This document shows positions 1 to 8,213 of a stretch of DNA of 64,000 bases, piece after piece (the first letter of the stretch is position 1; every line of letters begins with the position of its first letter). The stretch covers positions 23,638 to 87,637 of the forward strand of contig CAKSNE010000007.1 in assembly GCA_934476085.1 (NCBI GenBank), in the 5' to 3' direction. The stretch comes from an uncultured Eubacteriales bacterium. Its GTDB lineage: Bacteria > Bacillota > Clostridia > Oscillospirales > Acutalibacteraceae. Under the pieces are notes generated by a model that saw only the letters and a list, made by a program, of their open reading frames with translations, was not told the origin of the DNA and ran no database searches. The position numbers and the translations under genes are program-made.

Positions 1-1
1 T

Positions 2-3000
2 GATGCTTCGGCAGAAGACGGTTGGGAGCTCGTTTGGAATGATGAGTTCAGCGGCAATACTCTTGACACAACAAAATGGGAAAACATGAACACAAAGAAA
101 TCTGCACCAAGACCAAAGGAGTCAGAAGTGCAGGAAGACAATGCTTATGTTGAAGACGGCAAGCTGATTATTAAAAATGAAATAGGCAAATGTGAACCAG
201 GAAGCAGTGCTAAATATACTACTGCTCGACTTATGACTATGGATATGTTTAAATACGGCAAGTTTGAAATAAGAGCAAAATGTGCTGAAGCTACCGGTAC
301 AAACTCTGCTTTTTGGACTTGGGGCTTTCCTAATGACCCTAACTATAAGTTTCATTATTGGCCAAAGGGTCAATTTGAATGGACTTACGGCGAAATCGAC
401 CTTATGGAGCGTTTTAATGCGGTTGAATGGAATAACGCCAATTACAGAACTATAAAATCTCAACTTCACTTTATCGGTCCTTATAAAGATAAAAGCGGCA
501 CTGTTCATACAAATAAGTCTGAATGGAGCAAAACAACCTATGACTCGGTAAAACCGGGTGATGTTAAGTCTGAACTTTCAATAGGTCAGGATTATGGTAC
601 TTCTTGGCATACTTTCGGTTGTGAATGGAATGCTGATGAAATTAAATTATTCCGTGACGGTATTCAATATGGCACTCTTGATTTAAGATTTAAAAGCGAC
701 ACTTATCCTACCGCCGCAGATGCTATGGATGTTTTCAGAGAGTATTGTCAAAAATTCATTATCTCTGACTGGATGGGTAGTTACGGTCCTGTTAGCGGTG
801 ATTCTACTTTCCAAATTGATTATTTCAGAGTTTGGCAAAAACCAGGCTGTTTAATAAATTATAATGAATACGGCACATCGGCTTATAACTCAGCTAAAAA
901 AGTTCAAACAATGGACACTAATCTTGCAACTTCAGAAGAAGTTTATTATCAACCGGAATTAAAAGGAAACGCAAGTTATACAATTTTTGATGCTGACGCT
1001 TCAAGCGTTAAATATCCAACAGCACCACAGGGTGCTATTGCTAATTCAATAGCTTCAAAAGAAAAAAGAAACGCTTTAAGAATAAAAAGAACATCACAGT
1101 ATGATAATGTTTGTATTCAGTTTCCGGGTGATTATTCATCAGTAGCACAAAAGGCAAAATACCTTAGAATGTGGGTAGCTTGTGATGAAGGTGCTATGTA
1201 TTATGCCGACCAAAAGGGCGGTGTTTCTTACGGATTTAGAACAACCGACGGAAAATACTATTTTGCAAACGGGGAAAAAGGTTTAAATTATTGTTCGTCT
1301 AATGTTTCTTATTTCGGCAATTATCATTGGGTTGATTTAAGCAATTTAAAGCTTACAGAAACCGATGTTAATAAATATGATTCTTGCGGCGACAGATTAA
1401 AAGATGTAAAAGGCGGTCAAACAACTTCATTCTCCAGTATTGCCGGCAAAATTGATGCAGTTTATGTTAATTTTGGCGTAATTTCAGGAATGGGTAACGC
1501 AACAGGCGTAAACGATTGCTATTACATAGATGATTTAGAGTTTGTTAATGACGCTACTGTTGGAACAACTTCTTCAACAAGTGCTTCTACTTCAAAATCT
1601 ACTGTTACAACTACAACAACTAAATCAAGCGATACTGCAACAAATGTATCAGTATATAATAATTCTAAAATTAAATTGCTCGGCAGAGCTTTTCAAGTAG
1701 GAAGTAAATATTCTTCGGGTATGGCAAGTGCAAATTCCAGCGTTTGCTTACCTTGGGCAGGCGACGGTATTGAATATTCTTATACTTCTTCAAATAAAAT
1801 CTCATTAACTGCAAAAGTATCGGTTGGCGGTTCTACCTATGGTAAAACAAGTTTTACTTTGTTAGTAGATGGCGTTGAAAACGGTTATTATTACATTAAT
1901 TCTACTGCAACCGATACTCAATTCCAAGAATATACGCTGACATTTAATAATCTTCCTAGCGGAACTCATACCGCAAGATTAGTTAGAAGAGATAAAAACT
2001 TTGCCGCTGCTCATACTTATTTAAAATCATTAAGCTTTAATGGAACTTTAAATAATGCACCGGCAACATCAAATTTAAAAATTGAATTTATCGGCGACTC
2101 AATAACAGTAGGCGACGGATTGTCAGAAGCAGAAGGCAATGATATTACAAAAGCTTGGGCATATCTTACTGCAAAAGGCGTAAATGCTGAATATTCAATT
2201 GTAGGTAAAGAGGGTTATAATACCCAAAAAATATTAGACCAAAACTTATATAAATCATGGTCAACTGTTGCTAATAACATTGATTATTCACCTACTAAAA
2301 AAGCCAATATGGTTATTATAAATCTCGGTACTAACCCGGATAATAATGAAGATACTTTCTATTCAAATGCTGTAAAACTTATTAACATTGTTAGAAATAT
2401 TCACGGAAGCAATGTTAAAGTTTTATGGGTTTACAATATGATGACTGCACAATACTTAAGCAAAATGCAGTTGTTAAAAACAAATGGCTATGTAAATGGT
2501 GTTGTTGAATTAAAGAGAGATACTTCCGGTCACAACGGTCATCCGACCGCTAAAGGTCAATTAGAGTCGGCTAATATTTTAATTAATTATTTAAAGACAA
2601 ATTATAACTATAATGGCACTACTCAAACAGAATCATCTACCACAACCACAACAACTTCTAAATCTTCTTCATCAAGCTCTACTACAACCACAACAACTAA
2701 ATCAGGTCAGGTTGTAAGCGGTGAAAAGGTTCTTAATTGGAATAAACAAAGCAATTATTATTGTTCGGGAACTTCTTCAAAACAAGATGGAAGTATTACT
2801 GTATCAAATTCATCAACAAGTTCTGCTACAAGAATAATTAATTCTTGGGGAAATAATGTTTCGGCTTATGATGGCATTAAATTTACAGTAACCGCAAACA
2901 GCGGAAGCTCATCAGATATTCAAATTGAACTCGGCGGATATGAAACAGGATATAAAGCATTAAAATCAGGTAGCAATGAGTTTGTAATTGACTTTAAAGA

Positions 3001-4948
3001 ATGTGGCATAGATCCGTCTGCGGTAAGTGATATAAACTTTTATGCTAACGGAGCTTATAACTTTACTATAAGCGATATCATCGGTTATAAAAAATCTGTT
3101 GCTCCGTCATCAAGTTCATCTTCAACTACTACAACAACTAAATCAGGTGAAACAACAAGTGGTAAAGTTATATTTGATGCTGAAAATCCGACTTATCCAA
3201 ATCCTTTGCGTTCAGCTGGTTGGAATATAAATAATCAATCAAGCTATATTGTAACAAAAGGCGATAGAAAAGCATTAAAGATTACAAGAACAAGTCAGTA
3301 TGATAATATTTCAGCCGAGTGGGTAGGCAATTTTAGTAAAATAGCAAGCTCTGCTGAAAAATTACAAGTTTGGCTCTCAGGTGATGAAAATGCTATGCTC
3401 ACCACTAGTGTAAAAGGCGGTTTTTCATTTGGTTTCCAAACAAACGACGGTAATTTTTACTTTGCATCAAGCGGAACCGATTGTTCTTATAATATAACAA
3501 CAGGCGGTGGAGTTTACTCGGTAGATTTAAGAGACTTAAAGGTTATGAAAGCCAAAAACAGTGCTTATACAGATAAAAACGGCGTTGTTTACAGTAATCG
3601 TCTTTGCGGAATAGAAGATTGGACAAAACTTGATTTTAGCACTATTGCAGATAAGTTATCTTCTGTTATTTTAAACTTTGGTAGTATTCAAAGCATCTCA
3701 CCGGCTGCTTATAACGGAACTTCTTTCTACGTTGATGATCTTGAATTTGTTGGTGGTCAAAATGAATCTTCAACAACAATCTCTACAAAGCCAACACAGC
3801 AAGAAAAAACAGTTACAATAGATGGTGTTAAAATAGTGAACGACGGTAACGAATTTACACTTCCTGTATCAACAAAGGATGGGTTTGTAGCTTACTTTGA
3901 TGGAACAAATTTCTATGATGCAAACACTAAAGTTGCACTTGATACCGATAAAACATTTACAACTGTTGCAATAGGTAAGCTTCAAATGCTAAAAGGAGCT
4001 TCTATTAGATTAGGCGATGTCAGCGGTATGAGATTTTTTACAGTTGCCGACCCTGATATGCTAGATAAATTACCGGCTGGCACAGTTGTATCAAAAGGTA
4101 CATTAATTACACCTGTTGATTTATTGGGTGGAGAAGAATTAACTTTAGATTCAACTTGTCAAAAGCTCAATGTTCTTTATCAATCCAATAGCTATTATCA
4201 AAATGGTAATACATTTGTAGGTTCAATCGTTAATATTAAAGATTCTAATATTACAAGAGAATTTTTAGGTAGAGGTTATATAACAATAACTTACGGTGAT
4301 TTTACAAAAACTATATATGCTGAAAGCAACGATAATGCTCGTTCAATTGCTTATATAGCAAGCGTTTATAAATCTGATTCTCAAAGTGGTTATTCGAGTC
4401 TTAGTCCATCGCTTAAAGAATTAGTTGATAAATGGGCAAGTAAGTATGTTGACGCTAATGATAGCAATATTGATTTTGAAGATAATGATGCAAGTATGGT
4501 AACATTAGTAGGTACTGATGTATCAGCTGAAATCGTTGATAAAAATAATTCAAAAATGCTTTGTGTAAAACATACTAAAGACTATGATTATCTCGGTTCA
4601 GATAAATATGCCAGAATAGCGGTTGATGCCGGTAGTGCTACCGATATTACTTTTGACGCCTTTTATGAAGGTTGGGCAACTAAAGAGGCCCATTATGGTA
4701 TTGAAGTAAATGGTGTTCAGTATTGGGATCAGTCTTGGGATAACGGAAAAATAACAAAAGTATCAAAAAATTATAGTGTACTTAATGAAACATTTACTGA
4801 ACTTAATGGTAAATTCGGTGTAGAGGGAGTTTCATCTTTAAAAATCACTGCAGATAATATTAAATCAATTGATGCAATCCTTATCCGACCGATAAACTAT
4901 CAAGATGGTCAAGTAGTTTATGTTGATAACATTAATATTGTTAAATAG
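2..4948 (+). CDS. Multidomain secreted GH16 glucanase / CE2 esterase, 5' truncated by window edge
   Basis: The frame is open from base 2, ahead of the first ATG at 86, and the residues before that ATG (WELVWNDEFSG) are the classic start of a GH16 domain, so the true start lies upstream. In visible numbering GH16 spans about 1-283 with the active-site pattern E131-I-D133-L-M-E136 (beta-bulge type, as in laminarinases). Next come a beta-sandwich-like module (about 323-515), a CE2-type jelly roll plus SGNH esterase (about 550-870; GDSIT with Ser700, HPT with His847, no Asp three residues before the His, as in CE2 Ser-His dyads), another beta-sandwich (907-1030), a second copy of the first module (1055-1253), a C-terminal domain (1267-1483) and a last carbohydrate-binding-like module. 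Ser/Thr-rich linkers separate them. No dockerin, SLH or LPXTG is seen. Likely extracellular degradation of an acetylated beta-glucan-containing polysaccharide; the exact substrate is unknown. Confidence 0.9.
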   Translation, partial: DASAEDGWELVWNDEFSGNTLDTTKWENMNTKKSAPRPKESEVQEDNAYVEDGKLIIKNEIGKCEPGSSAKYTTARLMTMDMFKYGKFEIRAKCAEATGTNSAFWTWGFPNDPNYKFHYWPKGQFEWTYGEIDLMERFNAVEWNNANYRTIKSQLHFIGPYKDKSGTVHTNKSEWSKTTYDSVKPGDVKSELSIGQDYGTSWHTFGCEWNADEIKLFRDGIQYGTLDLRFKSDTYPTAADAMDVFREYCQKFIISDWMGSYGPVSGDSTFQIDYFRVWQKPGCLINYNEYGTSAYNSAKKVQTMDTNLATSEEVYYQPELKGNASYTIFDADASSVKYPTAPQGAIANSIASKEKRNALRIKRTSQYDNVCIQFPGDYSSVAQKAKYLRMWVACDEGAMYYADQKGGVSYGFRTTDGKYYFANGEKGLNYCSSNVSYFGNYHWVDLSNLKLTETDVNKYDSCGDRLKDVKGGQTTSFSSIAGKIDAVYVNFGVISGMGNATGVNDCYYIDDLEFVNDATVGTTSSTSASTSKSTVTTTTTKSSDTATNVSVYNNSKIKLLGRAFQVGSKYSSGMASANSSVCLPWAGDGIEYSYTSSNKISLTAKVSVGGSTYGKTSFTLLVDGVENGYYYINSTATDTQFQEYTLTFNNLPSGTHTARLVRRDKNFAAAHTYLKSLSFNGTLNNAPATSNLKIEFIGDSITVGDGLSEAEGNDITKAWAYLTAKGVNAEYSIVGKEGYNTQKILDQNLYKSWSTVANNIDYSPTKKANMVIINLGTNPDNNEDTFYSNAVKLINIVRNIHGSNVKVLWVYNMMTAQYLSKMQLLKTNGYVNGVVELKRDTSGHNGHPTAKGQLESANILINYLKTNYNYNGTTQTESSTTTTTTSKSSSSSSTTTTTTKSGQVVSGEKVLNWNKQSNYYCSGTSSKQDGSITVSNSSTSSATRIINSWGNNVSAYDGIKFTVTANSGSSSDIQIELGGYETGYKALKSGSNEFVIDFKECGIDPSAVSDINFYANGAYNFTISDIIGYKKSVAPSSSSSSTTTTTKSGETTSGKVIFDAENPTYPNPLRSAGWNINNQSSYIVTKGDRKALKITRTSQYDNISAEWVGNFSKIASSAEKLQVWLSGDENAMLTTSVKGGFSFGFQTNDGNFYFASSGTDCSYNITTGGGVYSVDLRDLKVMKAKNSAYTDKNGVVYSNRLCGIEDWTKLDFSTIADKLSSVILNFGSIQSISPAAYNGTSFYVDDLEFVGGQNESSTTISTKPTQQEKTVTIDGVKIVNDGNEFTLPVSTKDGFVAYFDGTNFYDANTKVALDTDKTFTTVAIGKLQMLKGASIRLGDVSGMRFFTVADPDMLDKLPAGTVVSKGTLITPVDLLGGEELTLDSTCQKLNVLYQSNSYYQNGNTFVGSIVNIKDSNITREFLGRGYITITYGDFTKTIYAESNDNARSIAYIASVYKSDSQSGYSSLSPSLKELVDKWASKYVDANDSNIDFEDNDASMVTLVGTDVSAEIVDKNNSKMLCVKHTKDYDYLGSDKYARIAVDAGSATDITFDAFYEGWATKEAHYGIEVNGVQYWDQSWDNGKITKVSKNYSVLNETFTELNGKFGVEGVSSLKITADNIKSIDAILIRPINYQDGQVVYVDNINIVK

Positions 4949-5010
4949 ATAGGCTGTAAAGCGATAGTTTTTTCATATATTTTCTCTTAATGTGCAGTTT
5001 TGACTGCGTA

Positions 5011-5052
5011 AAGCCACGGTTTTCTTAAAAAGAAAACCGTGGCTTATTTCTT
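5011..5052 (+). terminator. Rho-independent terminator after the GH16/CE2 gene
   Basis: A perfect 16-bp stem, 5011-5026 paired with 5030-5045, closes on a 3-nt A loop and is followed by a T-rich tail. It ends the transcript of the glycosidase gene 60 bases upstream. Confidence 0.9.
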
Positions 5053-5061
5053 TTGTTTTTA

Positions 5062-5090
5062 TTGACTTTAAAGAATTATAATAGTATAAT
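5062..5090 (+). promoter_or_regulatory. Sigma-A promoter for the HD-domain gene
   Basis: TTGACT (5062-5067), 17-base spacer, TATAAT (5085-5090). The predicted transcript start near 5097 leaves a leader of about 60 bases before the HD-domain gene. Confidence 0.75.
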
Positions 5091-5137
5091 AGTTTCAATC
5101 GCAAAAAACAGTCTTAACAATGAAAGGGGCAAAAGTT

Positions 5138-5153
5138 GGTTTTAATTAAAACC
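5138..5153 (+). repeat. 16-bp perfect palindrome between Shine-Dalgarno and start codon
   Basis: The sequence 5138-5153 equals its own reverse complement. It sits exactly between the SD-like run and the GTG start of the HD-domain gene. It could be a repressor operator overlapping the leader, or an RNA hairpin that shortens the effective SD-to-start distance to about 9 bases. Confidence 0.6.
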
Positions 5154-5154
5154 G

Positions 5155-5649
5155 GTGCTATTTATGTTGGAAAAATTAAAACAAGAAATGATAAAATATT
5201 TTGAGGGCGATCCTAAAAGAATACAACATTTTATAAAAGTTTACTTCTTTTGTGAAATGATAGGTAAATCAGAAAAATTAAGCGAACAAGAAATGTTTGT
5301 GCTTCTTTCAGCTGCATTGACTCATGATATTGGTGTTAAACGTGCTGAAGAACTTTTTGGCAGCACAAACGGGAAGTTTCAAGAAGCACTTGGTCCGAGC
5401 ATTGCAAGAGAGTTGTTAACTAAACTTGAATTTGATACATATACTATTGAGAGAATTTGTTTTTTAATTGCTCATCATCATACTTACGATAATATTAAGA
5501 ATAAAGATTATCAAATTTTAGTTGAAGCCGATTTTTTGGTTAATTTATATGAAGACGGTGTTTCTGATGTCGCTGTTAACAGTGCGAGAGAAAAAATCTT
5601 TAAAACTGAGATGGGAAAAAGTATTCTTGATACAATGTTTAAAATTTAA
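5155..5649 (+). CDS. HD-superfamily phosphohydrolase-like protein
   Basis: This is a 164-residue soluble protein. It has the HD-superfamily metal ligands in order: His in RIQHF, His-Asp in THDIG, His residues in AHHHTY and a late Asp in EADFL, so a metal-dependent phosphohydrolase fold is likely. The substrate cannot be read from sequence. It is a stand-alone HD protein without the GYP extension, so it is not a c-di-GMP phosphodiesterase by motif. The start is either GTG 5155 or ATG 5164; an in-frame stop at 5143 excludes anything earlier. The only Shine-Dalgarno-like run (AAAGGGG, 5123-5129) lies 25 bases from the GTG, with a 16-base palindrome in between. It is monocistronic, with its own promoter. 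Confidence 0.8.
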   Translation: MLFMLEKLKQEMIKYFEGDPKRIQHFIKVYFFCEMIGKSEKLSEQEMFVLLSAALTHDIGVKRAEELFGSTNGKFQEALGPSIARELLTKLEFDTYTIERICFLIAHHHTYDNIKNKDYQILVEADFLVNLYEDGVSDVAVNSAREKIFKTEMGKSILDTMFKI

Positions 5650-5661
5650 TTAAAAAATATC

Positions 5662-5690
5662 TTGACATTTGGATGAAAATTAAGTATAAT
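5662..5690 (+). promoter_or_regulatory. Consensus sigma-A promoter of tRNA-Leu
   Basis: TTGACA (5662-5667), 17-base spacer and TATAAT (5685-5690), a perfect consensus promoter as expected for a stable RNA gene. The tRNA begins 21 bases after the -10 element. Confidence 0.9.
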
Positions 5691-5711
5691 AATTTAAGTG
5701 CTTGACACTAT

Positions 5712-5799
5712 GCCGCTGTGGCGGAACTGGCAGACGCCCGGGACTTAAAATCCCGTGGGTGAATAACCCGTACCGGTTCGATTCCGGTCAGCGGCACCA
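5712..5799 (+). tRNA. tRNA-Leu (anticodon UAA), CCA encoded
   Basis: The 7-bp acceptor stem pairs 5712-5718 with 5789-5795, followed by discriminator A and an encoded CCA (5797-5799). The anticodon stem closes a CTTAAAA loop, giving anticodon UAA, which reads the UUA codon. A long variable arm of the class II type (GGGTGAATAACCC region) is present, as expected for tRNA-Leu. The T arm contains GGTTCGATTCC. Confidence 0.97.
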
Positions 5800-5800
5800 A

Positions 5801-5840
5801 AAAACTCCCTAACTTATGCAGGTTGGGGAGTTTTTGTTTT
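5801..5840 (+). terminator. Terminator after tRNA-Leu
   Basis: The stem pairs 5801-5809 with 5826-5834 and runs straight into a T-rich tail, immediately after the tRNA CCA end. Confidence 0.85.
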
Positions 5841-5864
5841 AAAAAATAAATATTTAAAAAAGTA

Positions 5865-5897
5865 AAAGCTCAAATTTTTAAAATTTGAGCTTTTTTT
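5865..5897 (+). terminator. Second tandem terminator downstream of tRNA-Leu
   Basis: A perfect 13-bp stem (5865-5877 with 5881-5893) with a 3-base loop and a run of seven T. It acts as a backup terminator isolating the tRNA from the downstream sugar operon. Confidence 0.85.
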
Positions 5898-6309
5898 ATA
5901 TATAAAACCGATTATATATGGTTATTATAATATGGAAGTTAATATAACACGTTGAAATCTATGTTTAAAACACAGGTTTTATAATAAATAAATAACAATA
6001 TTTGTATAATGAAGTTGTTAATTCTTTAAAACCCACATTTTTATATTTGGAGCATACTGTTTGGTTTTGTATAAATAAATCAGTATATCTTGGTTAAAAT
6101 GATACAAAAAATAAAAATATAATAAAATCTTTTTGTTTATATGTCATATTGCACAAAACAGAGATGTTTTATTTGTGCATTCATACAAATGTCTGAAAAA
6201 ATCAAAAAAATGCTTGAAATCAACATTTTTTTGTTGTATTATAAAGATGCAAAAAATAATACCACAACGAAACAACATTGTGGTTAAAGAAAAAGGAGAT
6301 ATAAAAATT
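5898..6309 (+). promoter_or_regulatory. About 410-bp AT-rich leader/regulatory region of the sugar catabolic operon
   Basis: No convincing gene is seen. An open frame from 6133 runs into the dehydrogenase, but it lacks a ribosome binding site and its residues are unlike any dehydrogenase N-terminus. The region holds a candidate promoter (6214-6242), an 11-base element AAAACACAGGT (5967-5977) that also forms half of a palindrome upstream of the deoR-type gene, and an imperfect inverted repeat ACCACAA...TTGTGGT (6261-6267/6278-6284) between promoter and SD. These are plausible operators. Confidence 0.5.
6214..6242 (+). promoter_or_regulatory. Candidate sigma-A promoter of the sugar operon
   Basis: TTGAAA (6214-6219), 17-base spacer and TATTAT (6237-6242), 68 bases before the dehydrogenase start. 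Confidence 0.6.
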
Positions 6310-7410
6310 ATGATGCACGCTTTAAAAAGATTCGGTACTGCTTTTGGCGGTTACAAAATGATGGAACATTATCCGGAACCAGAATGTGGTCCAGACGACA
6401 TTATCATTGAAATCAAGGCAGCAGCTATTTGTGGCGCCGATATGAAACACTGGGGTGTTGACAACGGTTATGATGATACTAACTGTGAAGGTCAACAACA
6501 ATCAGTTCGTGGTCACGAATTTGCCGGCGAAATCGTTAAGGTTGGCGAAAACGTAAAAGACTGGCATGTTGGTCAAAGAGTTGTTTCTGACAACAGCGCA
6601 CATGTTTGCGGCGTATGCCCTGCTTGTGAAAGCGGCGACTTCCTTTGCTGCGAAAGCAAAGTAAACCTTGGTCTTGACAATAACACTTGGGGCGGCGGCT
6701 TCTCAAAATATTGTAAAGTTCCCGGTGAAATTCTTGAAATTCATAAACATGCTATCTGGGAAATCCCTGAAGGCATTAAATATGAAGAAGCAGCAGTTCT
6801 TGATCCAATCTGTAACGCTTACAAAGCAGTAGCTCAACAGTCACACTTAATTCCTGGTCAGGATGTTGTAGTATTCGGTACCGGTCCTCTCGGTTTGTTC
6901 TCAGTACAGGTTGCTAAATTAATGGGTGCTGTAAACATTGTTATGGTTGGTCTTGATGACGATACTAAAGTAAGATTTGATGTTGCTAAAGAGCTTGGTG
7001 CTACACACTGTGTAAACGGTTCTAAAGAAGATGTTGTTGCTAGATGTACAGAAATCTGCGGCAGAGATAATCTTGGTCTTGTAATTGAATGTTCAGGTGC
7101 TAACATTGCTTTGAAACAAGCAATTGAAATGACCAGACCAAACGCTGAAATCGTTAGAGTTGGTATGGGCTTTAAACCATTAGAGTTCTCAATCAACGAT
7201 ATCACTGCTTGGAACAAGAGCATCATCGGTCATATGGCTTATGATTCAACTTCTTGGAGAAACTGTATCAGATTATTACAATCAGGTCAAATCAAAGTTG
7301 AGCCTATGATTACTCACAGACTCGGTCTTTCACAGTGGAAAGAGGGCTTTGACGCAATGGCTAAAAAAGACGCTATCAAAGTTATCTTCCATTACGATTA
7401 CGAAGACTAA
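6310..7410 (+). CDS. Zinc-dependent medium-chain alcohol/polyol dehydrogenase
   Basis: This 366-residue NAD(P)-dependent zinc dehydrogenase probably oxidises a secondary hydroxyl of a sugar alcohol or sugar. Near the N-terminus it has the catalytic zinc ligands (Cys in AICGAD, His-Glu in RGHEFAGE). It then has the complete structural zinc lobe C-x2-C-x2-C-x7-C (CGVCPAC...CC) and the nucleotide-binding GTGPLG motif. The start is ATG 6310, preceded by AAGGAG at 6293-6298; the open frame upstream to 6133 is rejected because it adds a non-homologous tail without an SD. It is the first gene of a run of closely spaced genes including epimerase, transporter, second dehydrogenase, aldolase and kinase. 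The substrate is not identified. Confidence 0.85.
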   Translation: MMHALKRFGTAFGGYKMMEHYPEPECGPDDIIIEIKAAAICGADMKHWGVDNGYDDTNCEGQQQSVRGHEFAGEIVKVGENVKDWHVGQRVVSDNSAHVCGVCPACESGDFLCCESKVNLGLDNNTWGGGFSKYCKVPGEILEIHKHAIWEIPEGIKYEEAAVLDPICNAYKAVAQQSHLIPGQDVVVFGTGPLGLFSVQVAKLMGAVNIVMVGLDDDTKVRFDVAKELGATHCVNGSKEDVVARCTEICGRDNLGLVIECSGANIALKQAIEMTRPNAEIVRVGMGFKPLEFSINDITAWNKSIIGHMAYDSTSWRNCIRLLQSGQIKVEPMITHRLGLSQWKEGFDAMAKKDAIKVIFHYDYED

Positions 7411-7447
7411 TAATTAATAAAAAATAATTTACGAGGGTTGAGAAAAA

Positions 7448-8149
7448 ATGAGAAAAATGTTAATTGCTCCATCAGTAGGTTGTTGTGACTTATTCAAAGT
7501 TGAAGAACAGGTTAAATTAATTAATGAAAAATCTGATTTACTTCACATGGATATTAAAGACGGCGTTTATGTTCCAAGTTTCGGTATCGGACCTGACTTT
7601 TTAGATTATTTAAACAAACATGTTGATAATCTAAAACCTATGGATGCTCACCTTATGGTAAAGCATCCGCAACAGTACATAGAAACTTTTGCTAAAGCAG
7701 GCGCTACATATATAACTCCGCATACAGATTGTATCGAGGGCGACGCTTTTGTAACAATTAATAAAATCAAATCGCTCGGTTGTAAAGCCGGTGTGGCTCT
7801 CAGCCCTTCAGTTCCTTTATCAACAATTGAGTATTATCTTCCATTACTTGATAAAGTAACAATAATGATTGTTGACCCGGGAATTTCAGGTCAAGCAGTC
7901 GATGAGCAAATGTTTGTTAAAATTAAGCAATTAGCTGAAATTAGAAAGAAAAGAAATCTAAACTTCCTTATTGAAGCTGACGGTTCAATGAACAAAGAGC
8001 TTTACGCTCGACTTTATAAAGCCGGTGCTGATGTAGTTGTTTTCGGTCCACCTGCACTTTGGAATAAATCAGAAGATTTTAACGAAGCTTTTAAAATTGC
8101 TGAAAACGAATTTAATTCAGAGCTTGATGGTTTGACAAGAGAAGTTTAA
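7448..8149 (+). CDS. Ribulose-phosphate / D-allulose-6-phosphate 3-epimerase family protein (AlsE-like)
   Basis: A 233-residue TIM-barrel epimerase. It carries the family landmarks APS near the N-terminus, LHMDIKDGVYVPS (metal-binding His and Asp), DAHLMV, TIMIVDPGISGQ and IEADGS. The wording of several blocks (HMDIKDG, ITPHTDCIEG, VMIVDPG, IEADGSMNKE) is closer to AlsE, which acts on D-allulose 6-phosphate, than to housekeeping Rpe. It probably epimerises C3 of a ketose phosphate made by the pfkB-type kinase of the same cluster. It follows the first dehydrogenase after 37 bases, with GAGGG as ribosome binding site. The exact sugar is unresolved. Confidence 0.8.
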   Translation: MRKMLIAPSVGCCDLFKVEEQVKLINEKSDLLHMDIKDGVYVPSFGIGPDFLDYLNKHVDNLKPMDAHLMVKHPQQYIETFAKAGATYITPHTDCIEGDAFVTINKIKSLGCKAGVALSPSVPLSTIEYYLPLLDKVTIMIVDPGISGQAVDEQMFVKIKQLAEIRKKRNLNFLIEADGSMNKELYARLYKAGADVVVFGPPALWNKSEDFNEAFKIAENEFNSELDGLTREV

Positions 8150-8159
8150 AAATCGGATC

Positions 8160-8183
8160 AAAGTTAATTATAAAATTAACTTT
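8160..8183 (+). other. Intercistronic hairpin before the transporter gene
   Basis: A perfect 10-bp AT-rich stem (8160-8169/8174-8183) with a 4-base loop. No T-run follows immediately, so this is not a convincing terminator. It could stabilise or attenuate the mRNA between the epimerase and transporter genes. Confidence 0.4.
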
Positions 8184-8213
8184 ATATAAAAATTTTTTGA
8201 GGAGAAAAATGAT

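Noticed and set aside
122..508. 128-residue open frame on the minus strand inside the GH16 domain
   Set aside because: It lies antisense to strongly conserved GH16 sequence including the active site, has no ribosome binding site and no recognisable domain.
1560..3150. Thr/Ser-rich repeats considered as a tandem repeat array or CRISPR-like structure
   Set aside because: They are in-frame linker segments coding Thr, Ser and Lys between enzyme modules, not regularly spaced repeats with unique spacers.
5155..5649. HD-domain protein considered as a second c-di-GMP phosphodiesterase
   Set aside because: It has the HD metal ligands but lacks the HHE-x2-DG-x-GY signature required for HD-GYP enzymes.
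6133..6309. N-terminal extension of the first zinc dehydrogenase
   Set aside because: No SD precedes it, the residues do not resemble dehydrogenase sequence, and a good SD sits before ATG 6310. The candidate promoter at 6214 also lies inside it.
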